Shown: positions 17,552 to 27,066, counted from the first letter of the stretch. The stretch is DNA of 64,000 bases from Jatrophihabitans telluris (GCF_023516435.1 NZ_CP097332.1:930001-994000), one strand, 5' to 3'. Translations and numbers: made by a program. Notes: generated from the sequence alone by a model not told the origin.

Positions 17552-18280
17552 ATGGCGACAAGCGCAGGAACGCCTGCAACAGACGGCGCACCCGAGCACG
17601 CCACCACCACCTTGCCGCGGAGCCTGATGCCCGCAGCCAGGAGCGCGGCCCGTCTGCTGCCCTCCCCGACAGCGACGCCCTTGGCCACCCTGATGGTGCT
17701 CCTCCTGCTGGCGGCGGCTCTGCTGCTTCACCTGTACCCCGCAAGCGTTGCCGACACAGTGGCCTGGGCCTCCACCAATGTGCACAACCTCGCCGACCAT
17801 CCGGTCGCAGCGATGGTCGGCAGTACCTTCGTGGTGCCCGGGAACCTGATGCCGAACCTGTTGATGGTCGCGGTCGGCTTCGCCGTACTGGAGCGAGCAA
17901 TCGGCCCCTGGCGAACGGCGTTCGTGGCCCTGACCGGTCAAGTGGTCGCCACGCTGCTCACCGAGTACGGGATCGAGCTCGGCGCGCACATCCATCTGCT
18001 CGCCCAGTTCTCCGCGGAGCGGCCGGACGTCGGCGTGTCTTACGTGATGTACACCGTCCTGGCCGCGGCGAGCCTTTCGCTTCCACGACGAATCCGCATC
18101 GTGGGTCTGATGATCGTCGCCGTCAGTGTGCTGTACCCGTTCATCGGGTCTCCCGGCATGACCTCGACCGGGCACGTCCTGTCCGTTGCCGTCGGCTCGG
18201 CGATGATGATCAGGATCGGCGGAGCCGCCCACCGTCGCCAGACTCGCCTGGCGAATCGTCTCTGCGCCAGCGCCGCCTAA
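17552..18280 (+). CDS. Rhomboid-like integral membrane protein
   Basis: 242 residues from ATG 17552; TTG 17531 is an alternative. A disordered N-terminus (about 45 residues) is followed by roughly six membrane helices. VGVSYVMYTVL corresponds to the rhomboid GxSG helix and STGHVLSVAVG to the His helix. The Ser and His are present but the second Gly of GxSG is Tyr. Actinobacteria have many 'rhomboid-like' proteins of this kind; activity is uncertain. It is divergent from the VOC gene. No partner is evident. Confidence 0.7.
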   Translation: MATSAGTPATDGAPEHATTTLPRSLMPAARSAARLLPSPTATPLATLMVLLLLAAALLLHLYPASVADTVAWASTNVHNLADHPVAAMVGSTFVVPGNLMPNLLMVAVGFAVLERAIGPWRTAFVALTGQVVATLLTEYGIELGAHIHLLAQFSAERPDVGVSYVMYTVLAAASLSLPRRIRIVGLMIVAVSVLYPFIGSPGMTSTGHVLSVAVGSAMMIRIGGAAHRRQTRLANRLCASAA

Positions 18281-18515
18281 GGCCGGTCGCGACCGCGTAC
18301 GATGACAGCGGTTGGGATTTCAGCTGGTTCGGAACCGGGTCCGCAGTCTGCCGCGGCTTCGTAGAGCTCCCGCTCGCCGCCGGACAGAGTCGGGCACTCG
18401 TCCTCGAGGCGCTCATGTCAACACTTCCAGCAATCCCGCCTCGTCCGACTTCAACCTGGTCTTGGCGGCGTCCCCGCCTTCTTTGCGGTGTGTCCGGGCG
18501 CCAGGCGGGGACGGC

Positions 18516-20377
18516 ATGACCTCGGATGCGACGCTGTCGGAGTTGCTGAGCGAGTTCGCCCGGACGCTGATCACCGACTTTCCGATCCAGGCGATCCTGG
18601 ATCATCTGGTGCTTCGGATCGTGGACGTTCTGCCTGTGACGGCCGCCGGCGTGACGCTTATTTCGCCGGGGGCGGCACCGCATTACGTTGCCGCGTCGGA
18701 CAGATCGGCATTGCGTTTCGAACGGCTGCAGACCCGTTTGGGACAGGGTCCGTGCATGCTCGCCTACGAATTGGGCGAGGCCGTAGCGGTTCCCGACCTC
18801 GCGGTGGAGACGCGATTCCCGGCCTTTGCCAAGGCTGCCATGGCGGCTGGTCTGGCTGCAGCGTTCACGTTCCCCCTGCGCCACGGGGCTGGTGGCCTCG
18901 GGGCGCTCGACCTCTACCGGGACACCTCGGGGCAGCTCAGTGACGCCGACCTCGTTACTGCCCAGACCCTGGCCGACGTCACGGCAGCCTATGTGTTGAA
19001 TGCCCAGGCCCGGGACGAGGCACGGGAGGCCTCGGATCGGTTCCGGACCAGCGCGCTGCACGATGCGCTGACCGGCCTGCCCAATCGGCTGCTCCTGCAA
19101 CAACGACTCGAACATGCCGCGCAGCGCGCCGCACGGACGCACACCCCAGCCGCGGTCCTGTTCGCCGACCTCGACCGCTTCAAACAGATCAACGACACCT
19201 ACGGACACCAAGTCGGAGACGACCTGCTCGTCGCCGTCGCTGACCGTCTCTCGCACCTGGTCAGACCGGGTGACACTCTGGCGCGCGTGAGCGGAGACGA
19301 GTTCGTGTTCCTCTGTGAGGATCTCACCGATGCCGCTGATATCCACGCCTTGGCCGCCCGGATCGGAGACGCCCTCAAGGAGCCGTTCCTCGTTGCGGGT
19401 AACGAACTCACCGCGAGCGCCAGTGTCGGCATGGCCTATGCCGGACCCGGGGAGACGATTTCGAATCAGCTCATCGTCGATGCCGACATCGCCATGTACC
19501 AAGCCAAGATGGCCGTCGGCGCCAAGCCCGACATCATCGACGTCCGGCAGCTCTCGCACGCCAGTCTGGGCACGAGCCTGGAGCGGGATCTGACGGCTGC
19601 GTTCAACCGACGTGATCTGCGCGTCGCCTACCAGCCGATCGTGCGAGTCCGCGACGGATACGTCTGCGGGGCCGAGGCGCTGCTGCGCTGGACCCACCCC
19701 ACTCGCGGAGCGGTCCCCGCGCTGGACATGGTCAGGATCGCTGAGGACAACGGCCTCATCGTCGGCATCGGGAGCTGGATCCTGCATCAAGCCTGCCGGG
19801 CCCGGACCCGCTGGCTGCACCGCTACCCCCACCAGCCGTTGGACGTGGCCGTGAACGTGTCCACCCGTCAGCTACTGGGACCGCATTTCGGCGCGACGGT
19901 GGAACACGCGCTGCACACGACAGGGATGGATCCCGAAGCGCTCATTCTGGAGCTGAGTGAGGGCATCTTGATCCCGGATGCCGAACGCGCGCTGACGGTG
20001 CTGAGTGAGCTGAAGTCCCTCGGCGTGAGGCTGGCCTGGACGATTTCGGAACTGGTTTCTCCTCCCTCAACTATCTGAACCGTTTCCCGGTAGACATCCT
20101 GAAGATCGACCGCAGTTTCGTCTCCGGCCTCCCGCACGACCCGACGTGCGATGCGATCGTGGCCACGACGAGCCAACTGGCCCGCCGTCTCGGCATTCAC
20201 GTGATCGCTGAAGGTGTGGAACGCGACGAGCAGCGAAAGTCCGTCGTTGATCTGGGCTGTCACTCCGCCCAGGGATTTCATTACGCACCAGGACTGCCCG
20301 AAGCTCAGTTCGAGGCACTGCTTGCCACCAACAGTCCGAGGGGAACCTACTTACCGGCGACCACCCTCGGCGCGTAG
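18516..20377 (+). pseudogene. GAF-GGDEF-EAL cyclic-di-GMP protein interrupted by a frameshift
   Basis: From ATG 18516 the frame encodes a GAF domain (about 15-165), a GGDEF domain with active-site form SGDEF (about 185-345), and most of an EAL domain (GAEALLRW near 385, ELSEG later). At about 20034-20039 the frame slips: after GVRLA the expected LDDFGTGFSSLNYL appears only in the +1 frame, and the first frame stops at 20078. The second frame continues KIDRSFVSGL and IAEGVE to a stop at 20377. One missing base (probably C in gccctggac) explains this. Both enzyme domains otherwise look competent. It is either a recent mutation or a sequence error. Confidence 0.88.
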
Positions 20378-20824
20378 GGCGGTGCTCGGCCGACCGGACC
20401 CGCGATCCGCGACCGGGTTGGGCTGTTCTTCGGGAACTCGGGCCAAGGTCCACGCCACGTGATGGACCTCGATGAGGACCCATCCACGGCAGCGAACCCG
20501 GCGGTCGGCAAAGACCTCGGGACGTTGAGCCGCGGTCAGGAACGTCCGATGCAGCGCCTCGACCGCGCGATCGGGCGAGCCGGTCAAGGCCAACGCCCAG
20601 GTGTAGGCGATCGGTGCGATCTCGTCGTAGAGCTCCATCAATGCCTCGACGTCCCCCTGGGAAAGCCGTTCGGCCCGCAGCTTCTCGTCATCGTCGTCAT
20701 CGCCAGGTTGCAACCACGCCTGCAGGGGGAGTTCGTTCGAGCGGCGGCGCCGGTGAGCCGCGGGGGAAGCGTGGCGGCGCAGTCGCCGGAAGACCGCACT
20801 CACCACAAGCGCGTCGGCGGCCAC
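20351..20824 (-). CDS. Sigma-70 region-2-like protein lacking region 4
   Basis: 157 residues from GTG 20824. Residues about 50-130 resemble sigma region 2 of ECF factors (ALMELYDEIAPIAYTWALALTG, then AVEALHRTFLTAA and WVLIEVHHVAWTLAR). The protein then ends in a short disordered tail, so the region 4 helix-turn-helix that reads the -35 element is missing. An N-terminal Arg-rich part and an Asp run (DDDDDE) precede the domain. It lies 67 bp downstream of an ANTAR gene on the same strand, and its 3' end overlaps the broken GGDEF-EAL gene by 27 bp. Confidence 0.6.
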   Translation of the reverse strand: MAADALVVSAVFRRLRRHASPAAHRRRRSNELPLQAWLQPGDDDDDEKLRAERLSQGDVEALMELYDEIAPIAYTWALALTGSPDRAVEALHRTFLTAAQRPEVFADRRVRCRGWVLIEVHHVAWTLARVPEEQPNPVADRGSGRPSTALRAEGGRR

Positions 20825-20891
20825 GAACCGAGCGGACGGGCAACCCCCGGCCCCGGACGTGGCGGTTGCCGGGGCCGCGAGCCGTGCCGGC

Positions 20892-21641
20892 TCACCGGCC
20901 GTCCCGAGGTCCGGGGCCTGCGCTCAACGGTCCCCGCAGGCGGACCTGGGCGGGCAGCGACCCACTCAACACGACGTCGGCCGCGACGTCTCGAAGCTTG
21001 CGGTGGGTGTGTTGGCTGTAACTTCGCAGCAACGCGAAAGCCTCGTCCTGGGTTGCCTTGTGGGTCACCATCAAGATCCCGAGGGCCGCGCCGATCTCAC
21101 GACTGGTGAGTACGGCCTGACGGAGGTTCTCCGTGGTCTCGGCGCGGTGGCGGAGTTGTTCGCTGAGCCGTTCTCGGGCGACAAGCACCACGGCAAGGTC
21201 CACCAGCAGCAGCGCGGCGTGCATCTGCGCCGCCGTCGGAGGGTGTCCGTCCAGCCACCGGTGAACAACGCTTCCGCGGTAGCGGCGTTCACCGTCGGCG
21301 CGAGGGCTGGCGATCGGGGTGCGCAGGGTGCCTGGCCCGGTGTGCTGTGCTGCCCAGGGGGGAGGCACGTCCCCCACGTCTTCGATTGCGGTGTCCAGGC
21401 AGTTCGCCGTCGCGGGCATGCTGATTCGGTACGCCACGCCGTCGTCCTCGACCAGCGTGACGTGACATTCATCGGCCAGCTCAGGGACGCACGCGCTGGC
21501 CAGACTGCTGAACACCACCGCCGGCTCGACCGAGGCCACCAGGTGGGCATAGCCAGGCGCTCTCAGCACGGAAAGGGTGGACGCGGCGGCAACCTGATCC
21601 CATTTGGGCGGGCCGGAGGGGGGAGGCGAGGCACTCGTCAT
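20892..21641 (-). CDS. ANTAR domain protein with divergent sensor domain
   Basis: 249 residues. The C-terminal ANTAR RNA-binding domain is clear (REIGAALGILMVTHKATQDEAFALLRSYSQHTHRKLRDVAADVV), preceded by a coiled coil (LARERLSEQLRHRAETTENLRQAV). The N-terminal 120 residues may be a degenerate GAF fold, but this is not certain. ANTAR proteins bind dual hairpins in nascent RNA and prevent termination. The likely operon partner is the region-2-like protein downstream. No matching hairpin pair was recognised in the flanks. Confidence 0.88.
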   Translation of the reverse strand: MTSASPPPSGPPKWDQVAAASTLSVLRAPGYAHLVASVEPAVVFSSLASACVPELADECHVTLVEDDGVAYRISMPATANCLDTAIEDVGDVPPPWAAQHTGPGTLRTPIASPRADGERRYRGSVVHRWLDGHPPTAAQMHAALLLVDLAVVLVARERLSEQLRHRAETTENLRQAVLTSREIGAALGILMVTHKATQDEAFALLRSYSQHTHRKLRDVAADVVLSGSLPAQVRLRGPLSAGPGPRDGR

Positions 21642-21848
21642 CTAGGTGGTGACCGTTTCGAGGAAGTCACCGTCTGTGCCCGGTGGTAAGCGGTTCGCTT
21701 GACGACCGCAGGGCGTGCACCGCGGTCGGCCGGGCCGGCTGGGTGTCCAACCAGTTCGGACAGTACCAGCGGGACCGGTGCTGAGAACAGGCGTTCGGCG
21801 TCGGGTTTTGGCGGAACTGGCGGCCGGCTCCGGCGGTCTCAGCTGGGG

Positions 21849-22727
21849 TCAGCGGGCAGCCGGGTCAGTGAGCCCATGACGTGCGCGCGCCCGGCGGGCT
21901 GCCTCCTCGACGATGCGCTCGGCCACGACGGCCAACTTCACGTTCTCGCCCTGACTCAACTGGCGCAACCGCCCGAACGCCTCGTCATTGGTCGCCCCGG
22001 ACCGGCTGCGAATGATGCCGATCGCCTGGTCGATCACCGCGCGAGTGCTCAGCGCGGCCTGAAGTTGCTCAGCCTGTGTTCGCGCCCGGACGAACACCTG
22101 CGAGTTGTGCACCGCTACCGCGGCCGAGGTCGCGAACAGCGCTCCTAGCCGGGAGGCGTCCGTGTCGAAGGCATTCACGGCGCGGGAGTAACAGTTCAAC
22201 GCCCCGACGACCATCTGATCGGGCAGGATCAACGGCAACGACAGCACCCCGCGCACGCCCAGGCGCGCCACCCGCGGGCCGAACCGCGGCCACCGTCCGT
22301 CCTGACCTATTTCGGCCGAAACCACGGTTCGCCCCAGCTGGGCCGCAGTGATGCACGGGCCCTCATCCATCAGCTCGTACTGGATGACATCGACCTGCTC
22401 GACGAAGGGATCGCTGGCCCCCAAGCACTGGACACGGTCGGCGGACTCACCCAGCCGAAGCAGTGTCACTCCCGCGCCCTGGGTTCCCGGGATCGCGTGC
22501 ACCGCGGCCCGGGCGACTTCGCCCACGAGATCTTCCAGAGACCACGCTTCCATCACAAGCGCTGACAACTGCTCCAAGCCACCCTGCAGGTCCTGTGTGC
22601 GCGCGGCGTTCCGTTCCTCACTTGATTCCGACGTTCGGGCACTGGGCGGCGAGGGCGGTTCGGCGTCGGCAGCGATCCTCGCCTGCGCACCGTGTCTTGT
22701 GGCTGCATCGCGCTGGTGGTCAGACAC
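21849..22727 (-). CDS. GAF and ANTAR domain-containing protein
   Basis: 292 residues from GTG 22727. A disordered N-terminus (about 45) precedes a GAF domain (about 55-205, with GAGVTLLRLGESADRVQCLGAS and MDEGPCITAAQLG) and a C-terminal ANTAR domain (RAVIDQAIGIIRSRSGATNDEAFGRLRQLSQ). This is the standard actinobacterial GAF-ANTAR antitermination regulator. The GAF domain probably senses a small molecule or redox state. It is separated by 207 bp from the second ANTAR gene, so the two probably have separate promoters. Confidence 0.93.
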   Translation of the reverse strand: MSDHQRDAATRHGAQARIAADAEPPSPPSARTSESSEERNAARTQDLQGGLEQLSALVMEAWSLEDLVGEVARAAVHAIPGTQGAGVTLLRLGESADRVQCLGASDPFVEQVDVIQYELMDEGPCITAAQLGRTVVSAEIGQDGRWPRFGPRVARLGVRGVLSLPLILPDQMVVGALNCYSRAVNAFDTDASRLGALFATSAAVAVHNSQVFVRARTQAEQLQAALSTRAVIDQAIGIIRSRSGATNDEAFGRLRQLSQGENVKLAVVAERIVEEAARRARARHGLTDPAAR

Positions 22728-22810
22728 CCGTCACCCCCATCGTTCGATTCCGCGATGCGGACCGTGGTCTTCACGCTAGCCCCGAAGATGCACAATCCTC
22801 ACTTCCGAGC

Positions 22811-23065
22811 TCACTTCCAGCGGAAGTGCACGAACACCCGACCGAAGTTGTCGGAATCCTTCTCGACGCGGTGGTAGAGCAGCCTGATGTCTTTTCGGTC
22901 GAGGAAGCGGAGCACGCGCTTCTTCAGCTGCCCGGATCCCTTTCCTGGAATGATCTCCACCAACGGGGCCTTCTTCGCCACGGCTTCGTCCATGATCGAC
23001 TGGAGCGCGCGCTCGATCTCGCCACCGCGGTTGTAGATGTCGTGCAGATCAAGCTTGAGCTTCAC
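22811..23065 (-). CDS. Smr/MutS2-type small domain protein
   Basis: 84 residues from GTG 23065 (VKLKLDLHDIYNRGGEI); the frame is open upstream but that part overlaps the MFS promoter. LDLHDIY corresponds to the LDLHG motif and EIIPGKGSGQLK to the H/PGxGxG loop of Smr domains. Stand-alone Smr proteins bind or nick branched DNA or RNA. It is divergent from the MFS gene, 86 bp apart. Confidence 0.85.
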   Translation of the reverse strand: MKLKLDLHDIYNRGGEIERALQSIMDEAVAKKAPLVEIIPGKGSGQLKKRVLRFLDRKDIRLLYHRVEKDSDNFGRVFVHFRWK

Positions 23066-23151
23066 CAAGCCATCGTGCTCGCCGGCCCGGTGCTTGCGCC
23101 ACCGGGCGCCCCCGACACGGAGTGGTCGGGGCCGTCTGGAACGCTGGCCGC

Positions 23152-24417
23152 ATGCCGGCCGCACCCACCAACAGCCGCGGCCGAGTGCATGTCGTGGCGT
23201 TGGCGGCCTTGAGTGCCGCCGCCTTCGTCTACGTGACGTCGGAGACGCTCCCGGTCGGATTGTTGCCGCAGATCAGTTCCGACCTGTCGGTGTCCGAGGG
23301 TCGGACGGGGCTGCTTCTCAGCTTTTACGCACTCGTCGCCGGGGGTACGGCGATCCCGTTCACGGCCTGGACCACGCACCTGCCGCGGCATCACCTGCTC
23401 GTGGCCGTGCTCGGGGTATTCGTGCTCTCCCAAATCGGCGCCGCCCTCGCGCCGAGCTTCTGGTGGCTGGTCGCCGCTCGGTTGCTGTGCGCGCTCGGGC
23501 ACGGCTTGTTCTGGTCGATCCTGGCCCCGGTCGCGGCCCGACTGGCGCCCGCGGGACAGGAGGGCCGGGCCACCGCGATCGTGTTCATGGGCAACTCCCT
23601 CGCGCTTGTGGTGGGCTTGCCGCTGGGCACCCTGCTCGGTCAACTAGCAGGCTGGCGGGCCGCGTTCCTCGTCGTCGGCGGGGGCGGTGCGCTCACGCTC
23701 GTCGCGCTCTGGCGACTGCTTCCGGCGCTGCCCGGCGCGGACGATTCCGGCTTCTCCCGCGACCTGCTCGCCAGAGTCGCCGAACGCCGCCTCATCGCCT
23801 TGTATGTCGTGACGCTGGCGGTGGTGGTCGGGCAGTTCACGGCCTACTCCTACATCGCACCGCTCGTCCGGGAGCACGGTGGCTACGTCGGAACGGGCTA
23901 TGGCATCCTGCTGCTCGGCTACGGAGCGGCCGGTCTGGCCGGCATCGTGCTGTCGGCACGGGTGATCGACGTCCGGCCGCGGCTGGCGTTCGTTCTACCC
24001 ACGACCACGATCGTGTTGGCCCTGACCCTGCTGGGACTGATCGGCCGTAGTCCCGTGCTGACGGCGGTTGCCGTCATTGCATGGGGTGGCGCGTTCACAA
24101 CGCTGCCGGTGGTGTTGCAGAGCAGCGTGCTGCGCGTCGCCCCGGCGGTATCCGACGTCGCCTCGGCCGTCTACGTCGTCGCGTTCCAGATCGGTATCGG
24201 TGCGGGGGCGTTGATCGGTGGTGTCCTGGTGGACGGGGCGAAACTCGACAGCACGCCCTGGTGTGCGGCCGGGGCTGCCGTCATCGCGCTCGGCGTCGGA
24301 CTCGTCGGGCGCGGCCTGTTTCCGTCCCGACACCACCAACCGGGCGACGTGCCGAACGCGCGCGGATCCGCCGGGCCCTCTGACCATTCACACCCGCCGG
24401 AATTCAGGGTGCGGTAG
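23152..24417 (+). CDS. MFS transporter, 12-TM sugar/drug efflux type
   Basis: 421 residues from ATG 23152. Twelve hydrophobic helices are visible. The first part SETLPVGLLPQISSDLSVSE is characteristic of the DHA1 arabinose/sugar-efflux-like (AraJ/SotB) group. The helix 4-5 part has RLLCALGHGLFWSI and the familiar VGLPLGTLLGQLAGWRAAF. It exports small molecules by proton antiport in the inner membrane; substrate unknown. The next gene on the same strand starts 63 bp later with its own ribosome binding site. Confidence 0.9.
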   Translation: MPAAPTNSRGRVHVVALAALSAAAFVYVTSETLPVGLLPQISSDLSVSEGRTGLLLSFYALVAGGTAIPFTAWTTHLPRHHLLVAVLGVFVLSQIGAALAPSFWWLVAARLLCALGHGLFWSILAPVAARLAPAGQEGRATAIVFMGNSLALVVGLPLGTLLGQLAGWRAAFLVVGGGGALTLVALWRLLPALPGADDSGFSRDLLARVAERRLIALYVVTLAVVVGQFTAYSYIAPLVREHGGYVGTGYGILLLGYGAAGLAGIVLSARVIDVRPRLAFVLPTTTIVLALTLLGLIGRSPVLTAVAVIAWGGAFTTLPVVLQSSVLRVAPAVSDVASAVYVVAFQIGIGAGALIGGVLVDGAKLDSTPWCAAGAAVIALGVGLVGRGLFPSRHHQPGDVPNARGSAGPSDHSHPPEFRVR

Positions 24418-24480
24418 CCCATACTGCGGTTGTGCGCGGTCAGCCCCGCCCGCGCGTGTCTCGGAGGCTCGGAGGCTTGA

Positions 24481-25083
24481 ATGTTCAGCGATGACGACCT
24501 GCACGCGATGGACGCGGCCGAGCGGGCTGAGCTGCTCCGCCGTCTGGTCGCCAGTACCGGCCAGGCGTCCCTCGTCGAGGGTCGTACACAACGCGAGCGG
24601 TACGTGGCGATCACCGCGGTCGCCGCGGCGTTCCTGGTCGGTTGGGTGGTGTATCTGGCCGCGACGCTGCCGCGGACGTACACGACCGGACACTGGCGCC
24701 TGACCTGGGTGGGATTCGACTGTGCCCTCGCCTTCGTGCTGGCGGCGACCGCACTTCTGGCCCTATGGCGTCGGCAACTGGTTATCGTCACTTCGGTCAT
24801 GGCCGGCACGCTGCTTATCTGCGACGCGTGGTTCGACACGACCACCGCAGCCGGGCGTGACCGCTGGCTCAGCTGGGTGAGTGTGCCGCTGGAAACCATC
24901 CTGGCCATCGTGCTGCTGGGAACGGGAGGCGTGTTCCTGCACCACCTCGGATCCACGGCGTCCGCCGCGCCGTCGAGCACCGGGTCCCGTCTCCGTCCGT
25001 TGCTCGGCATGGAGGTGGGCGGCCTTCGCTCGACGATCCGTTCGTTGCGTGGTAGGCCGACCGAACCGTCCAAGGCACCCTGA
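24481..25083 (+). CDS. Four-TM membrane protein of unknown function
   Basis: 200 residues; ATG 24481 follows GGAGG by five bases. A hydrophilic N-terminus (about 40 residues) is followed by four membrane helices (VAITAVAAAFLVGWVVYLA, then CALAFVLAATALLALW, VMAGTLLICDAWF and PLETILAIVLLGTGGVFL). A cytoplasmic Ser/Arg-rich tail ends the protein. The CDAWFDTTTA loop is typical of a widespread actinobacterial hypothetical membrane family; I know no function for it. It may be cotranscribed with the MFS gene. Confidence 0.8.
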   Translation: MFSDDDLHAMDAAERAELLRRLVASTGQASLVEGRTQRERYVAITAVAAAFLVGWVVYLAATLPRTYTTGHWRLTWVGFDCALAFVLAATALLALWRRQLVIVTSVMAGTLLICDAWFDTTTAAGRDRWLSWVSVPLETILAIVLLGTGGVFLHHLGSTASAAPSSTGSRLRPLLGMEVGGLRSTIRSLRGRPTEPSKAP

Positions 25084-25116
25084 GGTTTCGGCTCCGTTCA
25101 GGATGGTTCTCCGTCC

Positions 25117-26079
25117 TCAGGAGCTGGGAACGTGCGGGTGGGACGACCTCGTGATGACCGGCTCGGTGGCCGATTCGTTGACCACCAAGGTGAAGATGTC
25201 CGGTCGTGAGTAGTGGCCGACGACATCGAAGTCGTACTTCGCTTCGACGATCTGGGCCAGGTCGAGCTCGGCCACGAGGATCTGCTCGCCTTCCAGGGCC
25301 GGCCCGGCGAGGACCTCGCCGAGCGGGGACACGATCATCGAGGCGCCACGGCACATCACGTCTCCGGGCTGGAGGTCGGCTATGAGTGGGTAGTCGTCCG
25401 GGTAGTCGCCGCGGCGGGTGAACTGATTCGCAGACAGCACGAAGCAGCGGCCTTCGCAGGCGATATGGCGCATGCTGGCGATCCACGTGTCGCGCGAATC
25501 GGCTGTAGGCGCGCACCAGACCTGAATGCCCTTTGCGTACATGCTCATTCGCAACAGCGGCATGTAATTCTCCCAGCACGTCACCGTGCCCAGACGGCCG
25601 ACACTGGTGTCGAACACCGGCATGGTGGACCCGTCGCCGGATCCCCAGACGAGACGTTCGGCACCGGTCGGCACCAGCTTGCGGTGCTTGCCCAGGAACT
25701 CACCGGATGGCGCGAAGATCAGGCTCGTGCAGTAGAGGGTTCCTGCGGCGCGTTCGACGACGCCGATCACGAGATGCACAGCGTGCTGGGCGGCAATCGC
25801 ACCGATTCGCTCAACGGCCGGACCGGGGACGTCGATCGAGGACTCCCAGTAGCGGCGAAACCATGCGCGTCCTTCCGGGGTTCGAGCGCCGATCGCGGTG
25901 CCGAAGTCCAGGCCGCGGGGGTAACAGGACACGAAAGCCTCTGGAAAGACCACGAGCCGGGCGCCCATCCCCGCCGCGTCGCTCGTCAGACGCGCCACCT
26001 TCTCCAGCGTGCCGTCGACGTCGAACGCGAGCGGAGTTGCCTGCACGACGGCGGCACTGAAGACGTTCGAGGGTGTCAT
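25117..26079 (-). CDS. Nitrilase (carbon-nitrogen hydrolase family)
   Basis: 320 residues from ATG 26079. The catalytic triad of the nitrilase superfamily is present: Glu in VFPEAFVSCYPRG, Lys in GKHRKLVPTGAERLVWG, and Cys in VTCWENYMPLLRM. The CWENYMPL form and length fit true nitrilases (branch 1), which convert organic nitriles to carboxylic acids and ammonia, rather than amidases. The start MTPSNVFSAAVVQ matches relatives. It stands alone with no aldoxime or cyanide pathway gene beside it. Confidence 0.93.
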   Translation of the reverse strand: MTPSNVFSAAVVQATPLAFDVDGTLEKVARLTSDAAGMGARLVVFPEAFVSCYPRGLDFGTAIGARTPEGRAWFRRYWESSIDVPGPAVERIGAIAAQHAVHLVIGVVERAAGTLYCTSLIFAPSGEFLGKHRKLVPTGAERLVWGSGDGSTMPVFDTSVGRLGTVTCWENYMPLLRMSMYAKGIQVWCAPTADSRDTWIASMRHIACEGRCFVLSANQFTRRGDYPDDYPLIADLQPGDVMCRGASMIVSPLGEVLAGPALEGEQILVAELDLAQIVEAKYDFDVVGHYSRPDIFTLVVNESATEPVITRSSHPHVPSS

Positions 26080-26280
26080 CCGGTCCGCTCTCCTCGCCAA
26101 ACTTCCGCGACCGCGCGCGTCTGTCTGCCGAGTATGGCCCGGCCGTCACGGGCACGGAAGACGTCGAGGCGAGACCGATCAGGGCACGAGCCACAGCTGC
26201 CTGGACAGCGGCCCGATCCTGGGTTGGACTCAGGTGTGCGCCCGTCACGATCAAGTGCTCGAAATGGGTAACCTGGCCGC

Positions 26281-26568
26281 ATGGAGTTCAGCCGCGAGCT
26301 TCGGGCGGATGTCCTGGCAGGCGACATCACCGTCACGTTTCGGCTCTGGACCAGGCCGCAGGTCAAGACCGGCAATCGATACCGGATCGACATGGCGCAG
26401 ATCGAGGTCGATTCGATCGACCTCGTTCCCTTCGCCTCGATCGATTTCGACGACCTGCGTGACTCGGGCGAGGCCGACCTGGAGTCGTTGCGTCGTCGTG
26501 CCGCGCACGCCGGGTCGATCCAGGACGACACCCTGCTCTACCGGATCGGGTTTCACGTTGTGCGGTAG
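26281..26568 (+). CDS. ASCH/PUA-like domain protein
   Basis: 95 residues. The pattern FSRELRADVLAGDITVTFRLW followed by VKTGNRYRID and IEVDSIDLVPFASI fits the small ASCH fold, related to PUA RNA-binding domains. Several ASCH proteins bind or modify RNA or act on N4-acetylcytidine; the role here is unknown. It starts 201 bp from the divergent nitrilase gene. Confidence 0.75.
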   Translation: MEFSRELRADVLAGDITVTFRLWTRPQVKTGNRYRIDMAQIEVDSIDLVPFASIDFDDLRDSGEADLESLRRRAAHAGSIQDDTLLYRIGFHVVR

Positions 26569-26715
26569 GCATCAACGCCATCGCGCGCCGAATCGTCACG
26601 CTCGAAAGGCAGCCGCGTGGGCAGCAATCAGCGCGAGGGCCGTGCGACAGCCGTTGGTACCTGGCGGTGACCCGTCTCGGCCCGGTTCCCGTCAGGGGCC
26701 GCGCCGAGATCGCGG

Positions 26716-27066
26716 TCAAGCGTCGCCGGCCAGCGCGATCGGGTGATTCGGCTGGTAGACACCGATCGTGGCGCCCCCGGGCAGCACGAGCCGTGTCATC
26801 GATCCCCACCGCGCCTGCTCGACCGGAGCGCAGGGCACGCCACGCGCCTTGAGGGATTCGACTTCAGCGGCAAGGTCATCGCACATCAGGTAGAGCTCCG
26901 CTCCAGGCGCCTCCGCTGGGTGCACGGCCATTTCCGCCGGCGGAAGCCTGAAGATCAACCAGCCGTGGCCGGCATCGACCGAGTGCAAGCCGAAGATGTC
27001 GGACAGGAACCGGCGATCGGCCTCCGCGTCCACGCTGTACAGCACGAGATGAGCACCGAAGACCAT
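26716..27066 (-). CDS. VOC family protein
   Basis: 116 residues from ATG 27066. It begins FGAHLVLYSVDAEADRRFLSDIFG, has the middle strand ELYLMCDDLAAEVESLKARGV and ends TRLVLPGGATIGVYQPNHP. These are the two halves of a single VOC module. The typical closing metal Glu is replaced in GVYQP, so metal binding may differ. Substrate unknown. The opposite-strand frames here are not credible. Confidence 0.85.
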   Translation of the reverse strand: MVFGAHLVLYSVDAEADRRFLSDIFGLHSVDAGHGWLIFRLPPAEMAVHPAEAPGAELYLMCDDLAAEVESLKARGVPCAPVEQARWGSMTRLVLPGGATIGVYQPNHPIALAGDA

